A stretch of 64,000 bases of DNA from CAVQBP01 sp963740945 (GTDB lineage Bacteria > Bacteroidota > Ignavibacteria > Ignavibacteriales > Ignavibacteriaceae), in contig CAVUGE010000030.1 of NCBI GenBank assembly GCA_963740945.1, forward strand, positions 124,001 to 188,000, given 5' to 3'. The position numbers and the translations under genes were made by a program. This document shows positions 17,800 through 26,295 of the stretch, one piece after another (positions within the stretch are counted from its first letter, which is position 1; the number at the start of each line of letters is the position of its first letter). The notes below the pieces were generated by a model that made no database searches, had not been told where the DNA came from, and saw only the letters and a program-made list of their open reading frames with translations.

Positions 17800-18615
17800 T
17801 TACAGCAGTTTCAGCTTTTTAGTCCAATCTTTAAACCCATTCTCCAGCTGTTCAAACGAATCTATTGTAAAAAGTACCGGCTGAAGATGCCAAACATCAT
17901 ACGCCTGGTTAACAATTCTTTCCGGATCGAAATCAATTACTTCCACTTCACTTGATAGTGCATGCTGTATTTCACCAAGAGATGAAATAATTCCAGCACC
18001 GTAAATACGCATTCCATCCGGCTTTCGTATCAAACCGAATTCAACCGTAAACCAATGAAAGGTTTCAAGCTTTTTCCTATTTTCCCCTTGTGCATTTAGT
18101 GCGGCTTCTCCAAACATTTGATAAAATGAAGCAAAACTTGTATCTGTTAGCAATGGCATATGACCGAACATATCATGAAAAAGATCAGGAGCCGGAGTAT
18201 AATCAAGCTCTTCTTTTCCCCTTATATAATCAGTGGAAGGAAATACCTTTTGCTGAAGCATTTTGAAAAAATCCTGTTCATGTATTAAACCCGGAACCCT
18301 GGCAATTTTCCAGCCGGTTGTTTTATAAAATACATGACTTAGATCTTTTAAAGCAGGTATCTTGTCTGGAGTAAAATTTAATCTTTTCGACCCTTCAAGA
18401 TATTCTTCGCAGGCTCTGCCTGGAAGAAATTTCATCTGCCTGTCAAAAAGAAACCGCCATGATTCCTGGTCAGACTCCGGATAATCAGGATATTGAATTT
18501 CATCATGTTCGGGTACCGGTCCTGTCAATTTCTGCGGAATACATCTTGGATCTATCCCCTCTTTAGCCGCCTGTTCATAAGCAGACAAAGTTTTTTCATC
18601 TTTTGGATTATCCAT
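17800..18615 (-). CDS. phhA: Phenylalanine 4-monooxygenase (pterin-dependent)
   Basis: It hydroxylates phenylalanine to tyrosine using O2, iron and a tetrahydropterin. Iron ligands are visible: His147 and His152 in LFHDMFGHMP and Glu192 in FHWFTVEFGL. At 271 residues it matches bacterial single-domain enzymes with no regulatory ACT domain. The tetrahydropterin is plausibly made by the PTPS/folE/SDR operon at 5843-8276. No 4a-carbinolamine dehydratase (phhB) is visible in the window. Monocistronic, ATG at 18615 with AAGGAG just upstream. Confidence 0.95.
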   Translation of the reverse strand: MDNPKDEKTLSAYEQAAKEGIDPRCIPQKLTGPVPEHDEIQYPDYPESDQESWRFLFDRQMKFLPGRACEEYLEGSKRLNFTPDKIPALKDLSHVFYKTTGWKIARVPGLIHEQDFFKMLQQKVFPSTDYIRGKEELDYTPAPDLFHDMFGHMPLLTDTSFASFYQMFGEAALNAQGENRKKLETFHWFTVEFGLIRKPDGMRIYGAGIISSLGEIQHALSSEVEVIDFDPERIVNQAYDVWHLQPVLFTIDSFEQLENGFKDWTKKLKLL

Positions 18616-18942
18616 TTTTACTCCTTCTTAAGATTTAATTGCTTTTGGCAATTTACACTTATTAACTGAACTTTCACAAATCCCCCCTCTCCTTGCTAAG
18701 GAGAAGGGCTGGGGGTGAGGTTAAAACCCATAAATTTTGCACCAACTAATCATATTCATATTCAATTATTCATTGAAATCAAATTCACTCATTTTGCAAC
18801 TTCACTATTAATCTGAGCAGTAAAACTTTTTAACTGACCTGAATTATATTATGCAATATCATCTTTCAAATACCTATCCTATGTAACTTCTGATAACTTA
18901 ATCAGAATTGAAAATAATATCAATGCTTACAAATGAATATAT
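18616..18942. other. Intergenic region with a GC-rich hairpin repeat
   Basis: AT-rich except for 18680-18723, where CCCCCCTCTCCTTGCTAAGG is followed by AGAAGGGCTGGGGG. This is a dispersed-repeat hairpin of the 'ctctcctt-aaggagagg' kind also seen at 27485-27530 and inside the 222-bp repeats at 49116-49783. No gene seen. Confidence 0.5.
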
Positions 18943-19125
18943 TTAAGGAATATAATTTACAATTTTATTTTCCAATCCTTCTTTTGAATGTTGCAGTTTT
19001 AACTTTCTTTCCGGCTGCTTTTTTAACTCATCAGGAACATCCGCACCTATTGGCCTCGATATTCCGCCGTCTACAAAATATAATGCTCCTGTCACAAAAC
19101 TCGCTTCATCCGAAGCTAAAAAAAC
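18943..19125 (-). pseudogene. C-terminal remnant of a short-chain dehydrogenase
   Basis: On the minus strand about 60 codons read VFVFLASDEASFVTGALYFV, then DGGISRPIGADVPDELKK and on to a stop at 18943. This is the unmistakable C-terminal end of an SDR of the glucose-1-dehydrogenase type (F-L-A-S-D-E-A-S-x-V-T-G and VDGG). Everything upstream, including cofactor and catalytic motifs, is missing. The remnant abuts the end of the DUF1206 gene at 19160. It looks like the product of a deletion. Confidence 0.8.
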
Positions 19126-19159
19126 AAATACATTTCTGTTTCTTCATAATCCTCTTTAT

Positions 19160-19429
19160 TTAATTAATCGGAATCTTTCTAAACTTTGCAAGAATAATAC
19201 AATAACCTCCATAAGCCGCTAAACCAACTGCTGCTGCACCCAGCAGCCAATGTCCGTATGGTTCATATAAAGCTTTTGAAAGCGCTTCACCTATTCCAAC
19301 GGCTTTTTGCGGATTGTATTCTATAGCCGCCTGAATTAAAAAAATACTTATTAATACAAATACAATTCCTCTTGCAGTAAGACCCGCCATACTTATATAC
19401 CTTGTCAGTTTTTCTTCAAAATTACTCAT
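19160..19429 (-). CDS. DUF1206 protein, third repeat (downstream of in-frame TGA)
   Basis: An 89-residue piece with two membrane helices (LTARGIVFVLISIFLIQAAI and HWLLGAAAVGLAAYGGYCII). It is the third of the roughly 80-residue repeats that make up DUF1206 membrane proteins. It follows 19433-19972 in the same reading frame after only a TGA and one GAG codon, so a single stop codon divides what should be one protein of about 270 residues. It may still be translated from its ATG at 19429. Function of the family unknown. Confidence 0.75.
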   Translation of the reverse strand: MSNFEEKLTRYISMAGLTARGIVFVLISIFLIQAAIEYNPQKAVGIGEALSKALYEPYGHWLLGAAAVGLAAYGGYCIILAKFRKIPIN

Positions 19430-19432
19430 CTC

Positions 19433-19972
19433 TCATAACTTATATTTAAATTCAAATTTAGAAAAAGTGCCGAAGTAGATTTGAAATAGCCCGGAGCCCC
19501 CAATAGCTAATCCTGCAATAATAATAAGCCATCTTCCGAATGACTTTGAAAGTACCGATGCAGTTATTCCCTCAGTGGAACTGCCACTCCCTCCGGATCC
19601 GCCCACTATCTTTAAAGAGAAATATGCGAGTCCCCCATACAAAATGACACTCGTAAAATAGCCTACTCTATCGAGTAAATTCTTAAAATCTATCTTTTTA
19701 TTATCGGCATTAAAAACCGATTGAATAAAACGCCAATATGCGTGACCGGCTAAACCGGCTGCTAAAAGTATTAGAATAATATCTCCGAATGGCCCGGATT
19801 GCTGGTGTATGGTTGTTAAAACATCTTTCATCCCGGCTGTTTGACCCCCAATACCTATCACTATTTCAAAAGACAAATAACCCATTATAATATAGAGAAG
19901 TCCTTTGGCTGCAAATCCCACCCTTGCAATAACTTCAATCCATGGACTCATTTTCCGCTTTTTTAATTTCAT
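19433..19972 (-). CDS. DUF1206 integral membrane protein, first two repeats
   Basis: The 179 residues hold two DUF1206 repeats, each with two membrane helices (ARVGFAAKGLLYIIMGYLSF and LILLAAGLAGHAYWRFIQSV; then YFTSVILYGGLAYFSLKIVG and WLIIIAGLAIGGSGLFQIYF). It ends at an in-frame TGA at 19433-19435, and the missing third repeat continues in frame at 19160-19429. The stop may be a real nonsense mutation or a base-call error. An AAAGATGACATCTTT element begins 27 bp upstream of the start. Confidence 0.8.
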   Translation of the reverse strand: MKLKKRKMSPWIEVIARVGFAAKGLLYIIMGYLSFEIVIGIGGQTAGMKDVLTTIHQQSGPFGDIILILLAAGLAGHAYWRFIQSVFNADNKKIDFKNLLDRVGYFTSVILYGGLAYFSLKIVGGSGGSGSSTEGITASVLSKSFGRWLIIIAGLAIGGSGLFQIYFGTFSKFEFKYKL

Positions 19973-19998
19973 TTGCCTTTCCGGAACATTATAGATAT

Positions 19999-20095
19999 AA
20001 AGATGACATCTTTAAAAAGAATAATAATTTTAGTTTTATATCAAAATATAAGTTTAGATAAAATCTTATCTCATAATTATAAAGATGTCATCTTT
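19999..20095 (+). repeat. AAAGATGACATCTTT element, copy 2
   Basis: A 97-bp element with ends AAAGATGACATCTTT (19999-20013) and AAAGATGTCATCTTT (20081-20095). The main-type interior has CAAAATATAAGTTTAGATAA. It is followed by the often-conserved flank CAAATACCG. It lies between menC and the DUF1206 gene, both minus strand. Confidence 0.93.
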
Positions 20096-20232
20096 CAAAT
20101 ACCGGATTTGCTTAACTTCTTTTAAGTCATGCAGTATTTGTAATCATGTAATTCAGAATGACAACTGCTAATCTTCATTTAATCTGTTTAATATAGTATT
20201 AAAGTGATTTGTTTTATGAGATATAAAGCAAA

Positions 20233-21354
20233 TTAATATATCCGGTTTCCGGGAAATGTTAATCGTTCAATAGTTACCTTTTCCAAAAATTCTTCATTAA
20301 CAATTGCTCCGCAGCCTGGAATATCAGGTACATTTAAAGTACCGTCATTATTTAATTCAAAAGGATTGAACACAATATCGTTCGAAAAATACCGTTTACT
20401 TGCACTTATATCTCCTGGTAATTTAAAATTGGGCAGACTTGCAAGAGCTGTATTGAATGCTCTGCCTATTCCGGTTTCCAGCATTCCGCCGCACCATACC
20501 GGAATTTCATTCTTTTCCGAAATATCATGAATCCTTTTTGCTTCTGCTAGTCCCCCTACCCGCGAAGGCTTTATATTTATAATTTTACATGCCTTCATAT
20601 TTATTGCATCTTCCGCAATTTTTGATGAAACTATACTTTCATCAAGACAAATTGGGGTTTTAAGGCTTTTCTGTAATACGGAATGTTTATATATATCATT
20701 ATACCCCAGCGGTTGTTCAATTAATAGTAAATTAAATTCATCAAGCTCCGCCAGATGTTCGGAATCCTTTAGATCATAAGCACTATTTGCATCAACCTGA
20801 AGCATTATATCTCCCCATCTTTTTCTAATTTCCCCAATCGGTTTAATATCCCATCCTGGCTTTATTTTAATTTTTATTCTCTTATATCCTTCATCCAGAT
20901 AATTTTCTACTGAACTCAATAGTGACCTGATGTCTTCCTGAATGCCAATGCTTACTCCAACATTAATTTTTATTCTTACTCCCCCGAGCATATTTGAAAT
21001 ACTTTTATTATACACCTTTCCGGCTAAATCCCAAACCGCAAATTCAATCCCCGCAATTGCAATCCTATTACCTCTAACAATAGAAAAAATACTATTAATA
21101 TCTTCCGGTGTTGATATATCAGCTTTTAGAATTAAAGGGATTAAAACATCTTTCATAACTGACCAGACTGTCCCGGTTGTCTCCTCAACATAAAAAGGAT
21201 TGAGACTGACAGGTGCTTCTCCCCAGCCCTCCATTCCATCAGAATAAATTCTTACTATTATCCCGTTATTCCCTTCATCCGTCCACCCGCTTGTTATGAA
21301 AGGTTTTTTGTATGGAAGTAATATCTTTCTTATTTCAACTCGTTCAACTCTCAT
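20233..21354 (-). CDS. menC: o-Succinylbenzoate synthase / N-acylamino acid racemase-type enolase
   Basis: The 373-residue enolase-superfamily enzyme has a capping domain (residues 1-125) and a barrel carrying KIKIK (161-165), metal ligands Asp188 (QVDANS), Glu213 (LIEQPLG) and Asp238 (CLDES), and Lys262 (IKPSRVGG). The WCGGMLETGIGRAFN segment and LPGDIS are typical of the OSBS/NAAAR group. OSBS dehydrates SHCHC in menaquinone synthesis, which suits a complex-I-containing respirer. N-acylamino acid racemase activity is a known side or alternative function. No other men genes are adjacent. Confidence 0.8.
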   Translation of the reverse strand: MRVERVEIRKILLPYKKPFITSGWTDEGNNGIIVRIYSDGMEGWGEAPVSLNPFYVEETTGTVWSVMKDVLIPLILKADISTPEDINSIFSIVRGNRIAIAGIEFAVWDLAGKVYNKSISNMLGGVRIKINVGVSIGIQEDIRSLLSSVENYLDEGYKRIKIKIKPGWDIKPIGEIRKRWGDIMLQVDANSAYDLKDSEHLAELDEFNLLLIEQPLGYNDIYKHSVLQKSLKTPICLDESIVSSKIAEDAINMKACKIINIKPSRVGGLAEAKRIHDISEKNEIPVWCGGMLETGIGRAFNTALASLPNFKLPGDISASKRYFSNDIVFNPFELNNDGTLNVPDIPGCGAIVNEEFLEKVTIERLTFPGNRIY

Positions 21355-21453
21355 TTATCTTATAAGATTTTTGTTTAATGTTTTTATTATAATTAAAATT
21401 GAAAATAAAGTTCAATATTTTTTAACAGTAAAATAAAATTAAATATATCAAAA

Positions 21454-22209
21454 ATGAGATACACTGCTTTTCTATTTTTTGTTTTAACTCAGTTATTATT
21501 TTGCCAGGTCAATACTGAAAAATATAGAAATTTTGGAGATAGTGCAGGATTTTCAGGAATTGCAAAATTAGATGCTTCAATCCAAACAGGCAATACGGAT
21601 TTACAGGAAATCGGTTCGGAAATTCATGTAAATTATAAAGAACCAGTATCAACATTGCTGTTTATTTTGAAAGGAGATTACGGATGGAATAACGGAAAAC
21701 AGTTTTCAAACGAGGCTCTGGCACATTTAAGGTTTGTCCAGACTCTCAACAAAGATCTGAAACTAGAAGTTTTCACCCAGATAAATTATGATAAATCCCT
21801 TCTGCTTCTCTTCCGCGCTCTCGGAGGCACCGGTTTGAGGTTCAAATTATATGAAACTAATAATTCTCTACTTTGGTTTGGTTCGGCTTATATGCTTGAG
21901 TATGAAAGGTATAATAGCCCCCGAAGTTATATTAATAAAAAGATTATTTTAACAAATAGATGGAGTAATTATTTATCATTCAATTTATCCGTTAAGAAAA
22001 ATGTAAGCATCTCATCAGTAATATATTACCAGCCCCGTTTTGATCTATGGAAGGATGTAAGGATATTATCTGAAAATTCGTTAATTGTAAATTTATCTGG
22101 TAATTTTTCTCTTTCTGTAGAGTTTGATTTAAGATATGATCACTTTACCCCTGTAGGCATAAAAGATGTCGATACAAATTCAAAAATAGGTTTTATCTAT
22201 AACTTTTGA
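21454..22209 (+). CDS. DUF481 outer membrane beta-barrel protein
   Basis: The 251-residue protein has a signal peptide (residues 1-18, ending LLFCQ). Alternating amphipathic strands typical of DUF481 follow: GIAKLDASIQTGNTDLQEIG at the start and YDKSLLLLFRALGGTGLRFK mid-protein. It ends in an aromatic residue (IGFIYNF), as expected for a barrel inserted in the outer membrane. Role unknown. It is convergent with murB, and a terminator separates them. Confidence 0.85.
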   Translation: MRYTAFLFFVLTQLLFCQVNTEKYRNFGDSAGFSGIAKLDASIQTGNTDLQEIGSEIHVNYKEPVSTLLFILKGDYGWNNGKQFSNEALAHLRFVQTLNKDLKLEVFTQINYDKSLLLLFRALGGTGLRFKLYETNNSLLWFGSAYMLEYERYNSPRSYINKKIILTNRWSNYLSFNLSVKKNVSISSVIYYQPRFDLWKDVRILSENSLIVNLSGNFSLSVEFDLRYDHFTPVGIKDVDTNSKIGFIYNF

Positions 22210-22218
22210 TTATCAAGA

Positions 22219-22256
22219 AGACCTCCGGAGTTTCCAAAACTTCGGAGGTTTGGGTC
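22219..22256. terminator. Bidirectional terminator between DUF481 gene and murB
   Basis: Inverted repeat ACCTCCGGAGTTT (from 22221) and AAACTTCGGAGGT with one G-U-type mismatch, a short loop, then TTTGGGTCTTTC. It sits between two converging genes. Confidence 0.75.
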
Positions 22257-22264
22257 TTTCACTA

Positions 22265-23281
22265 TCAAACTACATTTACCTCCTCTTCAAGTTCAATCCC
22301 GTATTTATCGGAAATTGTTTTTTTGATAAAGTCTTTAAACTCTAAAATCTCTTCTCCCGTTGCTTCTCCGTAGTTTACTATTACCAGAGCCTGTTTTGCA
22401 TGTGTACCTGTGTTTCCCACCCTCTTACCTTTTAACCCTGCATTCTCAATCAGCCACCCCGCAGGAACTTTAACCTTACTATCTGAAATATTATAACCAA
22501 TAATCCCGGGAAATTCATTCTTTAATATTTCAAATTTATCTTTTGCAATTTCCGGATTCTTAAAAAAACTCCCTGCGTTTCCAATCTTTGCCGGGTCCGG
22601 CAGTTTACTCATCCTTATATCTGATACTGCTCTGCTCACATCTCCGATGGTTATTTTATTTAAATTTCTTTTTTTAAGTTCTTCCTCGACAGCCCCGTAT
22701 GATGTATTAGGAATAGGATCATTATTAAGTTTCAAAGTCACATCGGTAATTATAAATTTATCTTTTAATTCCTTTTTAAATATGCTATTCCGGTAACCGA
22801 ATTGACATTCATCCTTATAAAAAACTTTTTCATTAAGATCCTTAATAAAAATCCCTTTTAATGAATAGAATACATCCTTTAATTCCTGTCCGTATGCACC
22901 GATATTTTGAATCGGTGCAGCACCAACTTTACCAGGTATTAAAGAAAGATTTTCTATTCCTCCAAGATTTTGTTTAACACAATAGGTTACCAGTTCATTC
23001 CAGATCATTCCGGCAGAAGCTTCAATAAAAGTATTACCTTTTGTCTTATCAACAACCTGAGTTTTATCTGATATAAATGTTATAACAAGACCTTCAAAAT
23101 TTCCAGTAAAAAGGATATTGCTCCCCCCGCCTAAAACCAACTTTCGGGTATTCAGAAAATTATCTGTTAGCAATAACTTTTGTAGCTCTTCAGTGGAGGA
23201 AATTCTGGCAAAATATTTCGCTTTTACATCTATTCCAAAAGTATTAAGGTTCTTTAAAGAAAATTTTTCTATTATTTCCAT
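22265..23281 (-). CDS. murB: UDP-N-acetylenolpyruvoylglucosamine reductase MurB
   Basis: MurB reduces UDP-GlcNAc-enolpyruvate with NADPH and FAD to UDP-MurNAc, the step after MurA (encoded at 2520-3785). The 338-residue type I enzyme has the FAD-binding LGGGSNIL, LIPGKVGAAPIQNIGAYGQE, and the catalytic serine in GNAGSFFKNP. Length is normal. Monocistronic by position. Confidence 0.96.
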   Translation of the reverse strand: MEIIEKFSLKNLNTFGIDVKAKYFARISSTEELQKLLLTDNFLNTRKLVLGGGSNILFTGNFEGLVITFISDKTQVVDKTKGNTFIEASAGMIWNELVTYCVKQNLGGIENLSLIPGKVGAAPIQNIGAYGQELKDVFYSLKGIFIKDLNEKVFYKDECQFGYRNSIFKKELKDKFIITDVTLKLNNDPIPNTSYGAVEEELKKRNLNKITIGDVSRAVSDIRMSKLPDPAKIGNAGSFFKNPEIAKDKFEILKNEFPGIIGYNISDSKVKVPAGWLIENAGLKGKRVGNTGTHAKQALVIVNYGEATGEEILEFKDFIKKTISDKYGIELEEEVNVV

Positions 23282-23461
23282 TTTACAAATGTTTTAACAA
23301 AAATATATATATAAGAATAAAACTAAAATTTATTAAAAGGAAATGCTATTATATTTTTCTTAACCTTTATCTTTTAAGGTTCATATCTTTCTTAAAGAAT
23401 GCTTTTTCTCAAACAAAATCATTTATTTATTTTATATATTAAAAATGATTCCAAATCTGTT

Positions 23462-23469
23462 TAACTTTG
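23462..23469 (+). promoter_or_regulatory. Possible Bacteroidetes-type -7 element before the Nudix gene
   Basis: TAACTTTG matches the TAnnTTTG -7 consensus known for Bacteroidetes. It lies 65 bp before the TTG start at 23534. No convincing -33 element is seen, so this is weak. Confidence 0.25.
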
Positions 23470-23533
23470 GAATGATTATTTCATGGCCTTAATTATTTAT
23501 GAAAATCTCTAAATTGTAAAAAAGAGCTTTATT

Positions 23534-23953
23534 TTGGAAATTGAATTTAATTTTAATCAGTCAGGGGTCATTCCCTATAGGAAAAAAGAAAATGAATATG
23601 AGGTCCTTTTAATAACTTCAATCAAAAAGAAAAAATGGATCGTTCCCAAAGGATATGTGGAATTTAATTTAACACCATTCGAATCTGCAAAAAAAGAAGC
23701 TTATGAAGAAGCTGGGGTTATGGGCTCAAACGAAACTATCGAGCTCGGCTCTTATTCATTAGATAAATCAATTGGAAAACAGATTATTAAAATATTTTCC
23801 ATGGAAGTAATAAAAGTGCTCGATGATTATCCCGAAAAGAATATGAGAAAAAGAAAATGGCTATCCGTTGCCGAAGCTGCTTCAACGGTTTCTTTACCCG
23901 GTGTATCTGCAATGATTCTCTCTCTCCCTGCAAAAATAAAACGAAATAATTGA
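23534..23953 (+). CDS. Nudix hydrolase with an atypical Nudix box
   Basis: A 139-residue Nudix fold. The box region reads PKGYVEFNLTPFESAKKE followed by AYEEAGV. The core EAYEEAGV is good, but the GX5E glutamate is replaced by Leu and the usual Arg of REUXEE is Lys. The fold normally hydrolyses nucleoside diphosphates linked to another moiety; catalytic competence here is uncertain, and the substrate unknown. The start is TTG at 23534, since no in-frame ATG precedes SGVIPYRKKENEYEVLLI. The gene converges on recX with 1 nt between the two. Confidence 0.85.
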   Translation: MEIEFNFNQSGVIPYRKKENEYEVLLITSIKKKKWIVPKGYVEFNLTPFESAKKEAYEEAGVMGSNETIELGSYSLDKSIGKQIIKIFSMEVIKVLDDYPEKNMRKRKWLSVAEAASTVSLPGVSAMILSLPAKIKRNN

Positions 23954-23954
23954 T

Positions 23955-24599
23955 TTAAATAAAACTTTCTTCATCCTCCTTTATTAAACTTTCCACCGCT
24001 TCTTTTGAGGTTTCATAATCATATCCTTTTGAAAAAAGATATGAAAATAATTTTTCTTTCATTTTTTTCTTTTCCGGTTTCCTGAAAATAAGAGAATTAT
24101 ATTTTTTTTCCGCTAGTTCAATTGCACTATGCAAATTGTTTCCGTCAGGAAATTTATCTAACAATACTTGGGATATAATTTCACCGTTTATTCCCCTTTT
24201 TATCAATTCGGCTTTAACTTTATTCTTTCCCCAATACTTATTCTTTATATTTTCATCCGAAAAAACATTTGCGAATTCCATATCATTCAAATAATTATTT
24301 TCTCTTAAATTATTAATAGTTTCTTCTATAACTTCTTCATTATATTTTTTTTGCTTTAATTTAATCCGTAATTCATATTCGGAAAGTAATCTTCTGGCAA
24401 GGTAACGAAAAGCTCTTTGCTTAACTGCAAATTTTTGATTTTCATAAATTAAAGATTCAATCTGAGCATCTGATATTTCATCATTCTTTCTAAAACCACT
24501 TTTTACAAAAACTTCATAATTAATAAATATAGTTTTTTCATTATCTAAATGAATTGAAACATTTTTAGAATCTTTTTTAACAACTCTTAATATTTTCAT
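23955..24599 (-). CDS. recX: Regulatory protein RecX
   Basis: The 214-residue protein is made of three-helix RecX repeats: RAFRYLARRLLSEYELRIKL, then ETINNLRENNYLNDMEFAN and NKVKAELIKRGINGEIISQV, the usual order of RecX motifs. It restrains RecA filaments. It is longer than short RecX proteins because of an extra N-terminal ~55 residues. recA is not in the window. ATG at 24599. Confidence 0.92.
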   Translation of the reverse strand: MKILRVVKKDSKNVSIHLDNEKTIFINYEVFVKSGFRKNDEISDAQIESLIYENQKFAVKQRAFRYLARRLLSEYELRIKLKQKKYNEEVIEETINNLRENNYLNDMEFANVFSDENIKNKYWGKNKVKAELIKRGINGEIISQVLLDKFPDGNNLHSAIELAEKKYNSLIFRKPEKKKMKEKLFSYLFSKGYDYETSKEAVESLIKEDEESFI

Positions 24600-24661
24600 T
24601 TCATTTAAATCTATAATACTTCCAATCTTTCTAATTTAATTTTTCAATCTTTCTCCTCTTC

Positions 24662-24850
24662 CTATTTCTTTATATAAGCATTTAAACCTATCACCACAGG
24701 TTTCCCGTCAATTATACATTCTGTAACCACATTACCGTGTGTAGTTGCAACTACTAATGTTTTTCCCGAAGCGCTTGGGGTTGGTTTCTGTAATTCAATA
24801 CTTATAATAAGTTTTCCGTCTTCAATTTTTACTTCCATTTTATGCTCCAT
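24662..24850 (-). CDS. Small conserved-looking protein of unknown function
   Basis: A 62-residue, Thr/Ser- and charge-rich protein with no signal peptide or membrane segment. The pattern KLIISIELQKPTPSASGKTL and GKPVVIGLNAYIKK suggests a small beta-sheet protein. A start at Met5 (24838) is also possible. I do not recognise the family. It lies 62 nt upstream of recX on the same strand. Confidence 0.65.
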   Translation of the reverse strand: MEHKMEVKIEDGKLIISIELQKPTPSASGKTLVVATTHGNVVTECIIDGKPVVIGLNAYIKK

Positions 24851-24984
24851 TTATTGATAGTGATAACATTTAAAAAATTCTTATGAATAACTCATTGAAA
24901 ATATTTATGTTATCCTTTAATATCAAACAAATAAAAAAAATTATTTAATTGACTCAAGTTGACCGCCTTTTGGAAATGGTTACA

Positions 24985-26115
24985 AATATTCATCTTTTTT
25001 ATTAACCCCGGGATTAATCCCTGGAGTTAGGTTTATCGATTATTTCAAGGTAACAGAGTAAATATAGATACAATGTTTTCAGTAATAACAAGCTCATTAC
25101 TCAACAATAAGTTCTGCAGTAATCAGTATGAAAATATATATTCTCATATGGATGATACCCTACTAAATAAAACCGGTAGAAAGGTTTTTGAAACATCTTG
25201 GAGAAGAGACCCGCTTGTCTGCCATTTCATACAAATTTTATATGGGGACAAAGTTCATTCAGATTTCTATGTCATTACCCGAAAAACCGGGAGCATCTAG
25301 AAGCCGTGCCATACCGGTAGATTTACACCATTGTCCTACGGTCAACAAACCGGGAAAGAGAGCTACCCAAGAATCATGGGATGATAATAAAGAGAAGAAA
25401 AAGAAAATGAACCTAACTCTACAAGGAATAGAAAGAATAAAGGTATAACGAAAAAACCTTGATTCTCAAGCAGCAAAAGACCGACAGTTGGTAGTAAGTG
25501 TAGATGGGAGTAACACAAATGAAAATGTATAAAAAAAACTAACGGAGAGAGATACATAGATAGGTAGGATAAGAAAAGATACAGTGCTTAATGAACTGAG
25601 GATGCAAAGAATGCTTCGTGGGTAGAAAAAGGATATATGGAAAATTACTTCCTAAACCTGAAGAGATTAGAAAATCCGAACAATATGTTTGGCAACAGGT
25701 AGAGGCCTGGGCAGCAGGGAAAAAACATAATTTCAATCTAAAAGTAATTGATAATATAAGATGGAGAAAAGCCGGAGATAAGAAATTGAAACTTGTAATT
25801 ATTCGTACGTTAGCTTATCGCCTTACAAAAAACTCTAGGCTTCTATATCGTCAACCGGCATACTTAATTTGTACAGATACAGAGCTTGAAATAGAAAAAT
25901 TGCTGCAAGCATATTTATGGAGATGGGAAATAGAAGTAAATTTTAGAGAACAGAGAACTCTGCTTGGATGTGGTCAAGCGCGGTGAGAATAACGGACCCT
26001 GTTGAAAAAGTTGGATCTGGGGGTTTATGTAAACTAAAAGCTTGATATTTAACTGTTTTAATTTATCTACTGAAGGTAGACAGTTTTCAATTTAAGCGGT
26101 CAACTTGAGTAATTG
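24985..26115. mobile_element. Decayed insertion sequence with flanks shared with 8945-9056
   Basis: A DDE transposase pseudogene of roughly 1 kb lies between sequences that are contiguous at 8945-9056: left CATCTTTTTTATTAACCCCG (about 24989-25010) and right CTTGATATTTAACTGTTTTA (about 26040-26060). Junction words CTGGAGTTAGGT (left) and CTGGGGGTTTATGT (right) could be a worn target duplication. Clear terminal inverted repeats were not found. The element looks immobile. Confidence 0.65.
25144..25986 (+). pseudogene. Degenerate DDE transposase (IS4/IS701-like)
   Basis: Three reading frames together give one transposase. Around 25149-25210 is DDTLLNKTGRKVFETSWRRD. A frame change near 25220-25240 leads into FIQISMSLPEKPGASRSRAI. 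A further broken stretch near 25500 contains VVSVDGS, which carries the second acidic residue. From 25618 onward it reads RIYGKLLPKPEEIRKSEQYV to YLWRWEIEVNFREQ, with the C-terminal Y-R-E region. Multiple frameshifts and stops show it is inactive. Family placement is approximate. Confidence 0.8.
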
Positions 26116-26295
26116 AAATGATAATGATTTTTCGATGACTCCCTTATCCATCTGAACAACATATTACCTTGTTTTTATGTATCTACACATATTTATTTCT
26201 TATCTTTCAATTCAGAAATATTAAAAAATATGTGCTAATATTTATAATCTTAATCATAATTTTAACATAAAAGAATAAATAAATTTTATATAAAA

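Noticed and set aside
19433..19435. Selenocysteine or programmed readthrough at the TGA in the DUF1206 gene
   Set aside because: No SECIS-like hairpin is evident after the codon and the family has no cysteine there; a mutation or base error is simpler.
25539..25736. Minus-strand frame inside the IS region
   Set aside because: It is antisense to the transposase pseudogene, whose remnant motifs explain the openness.
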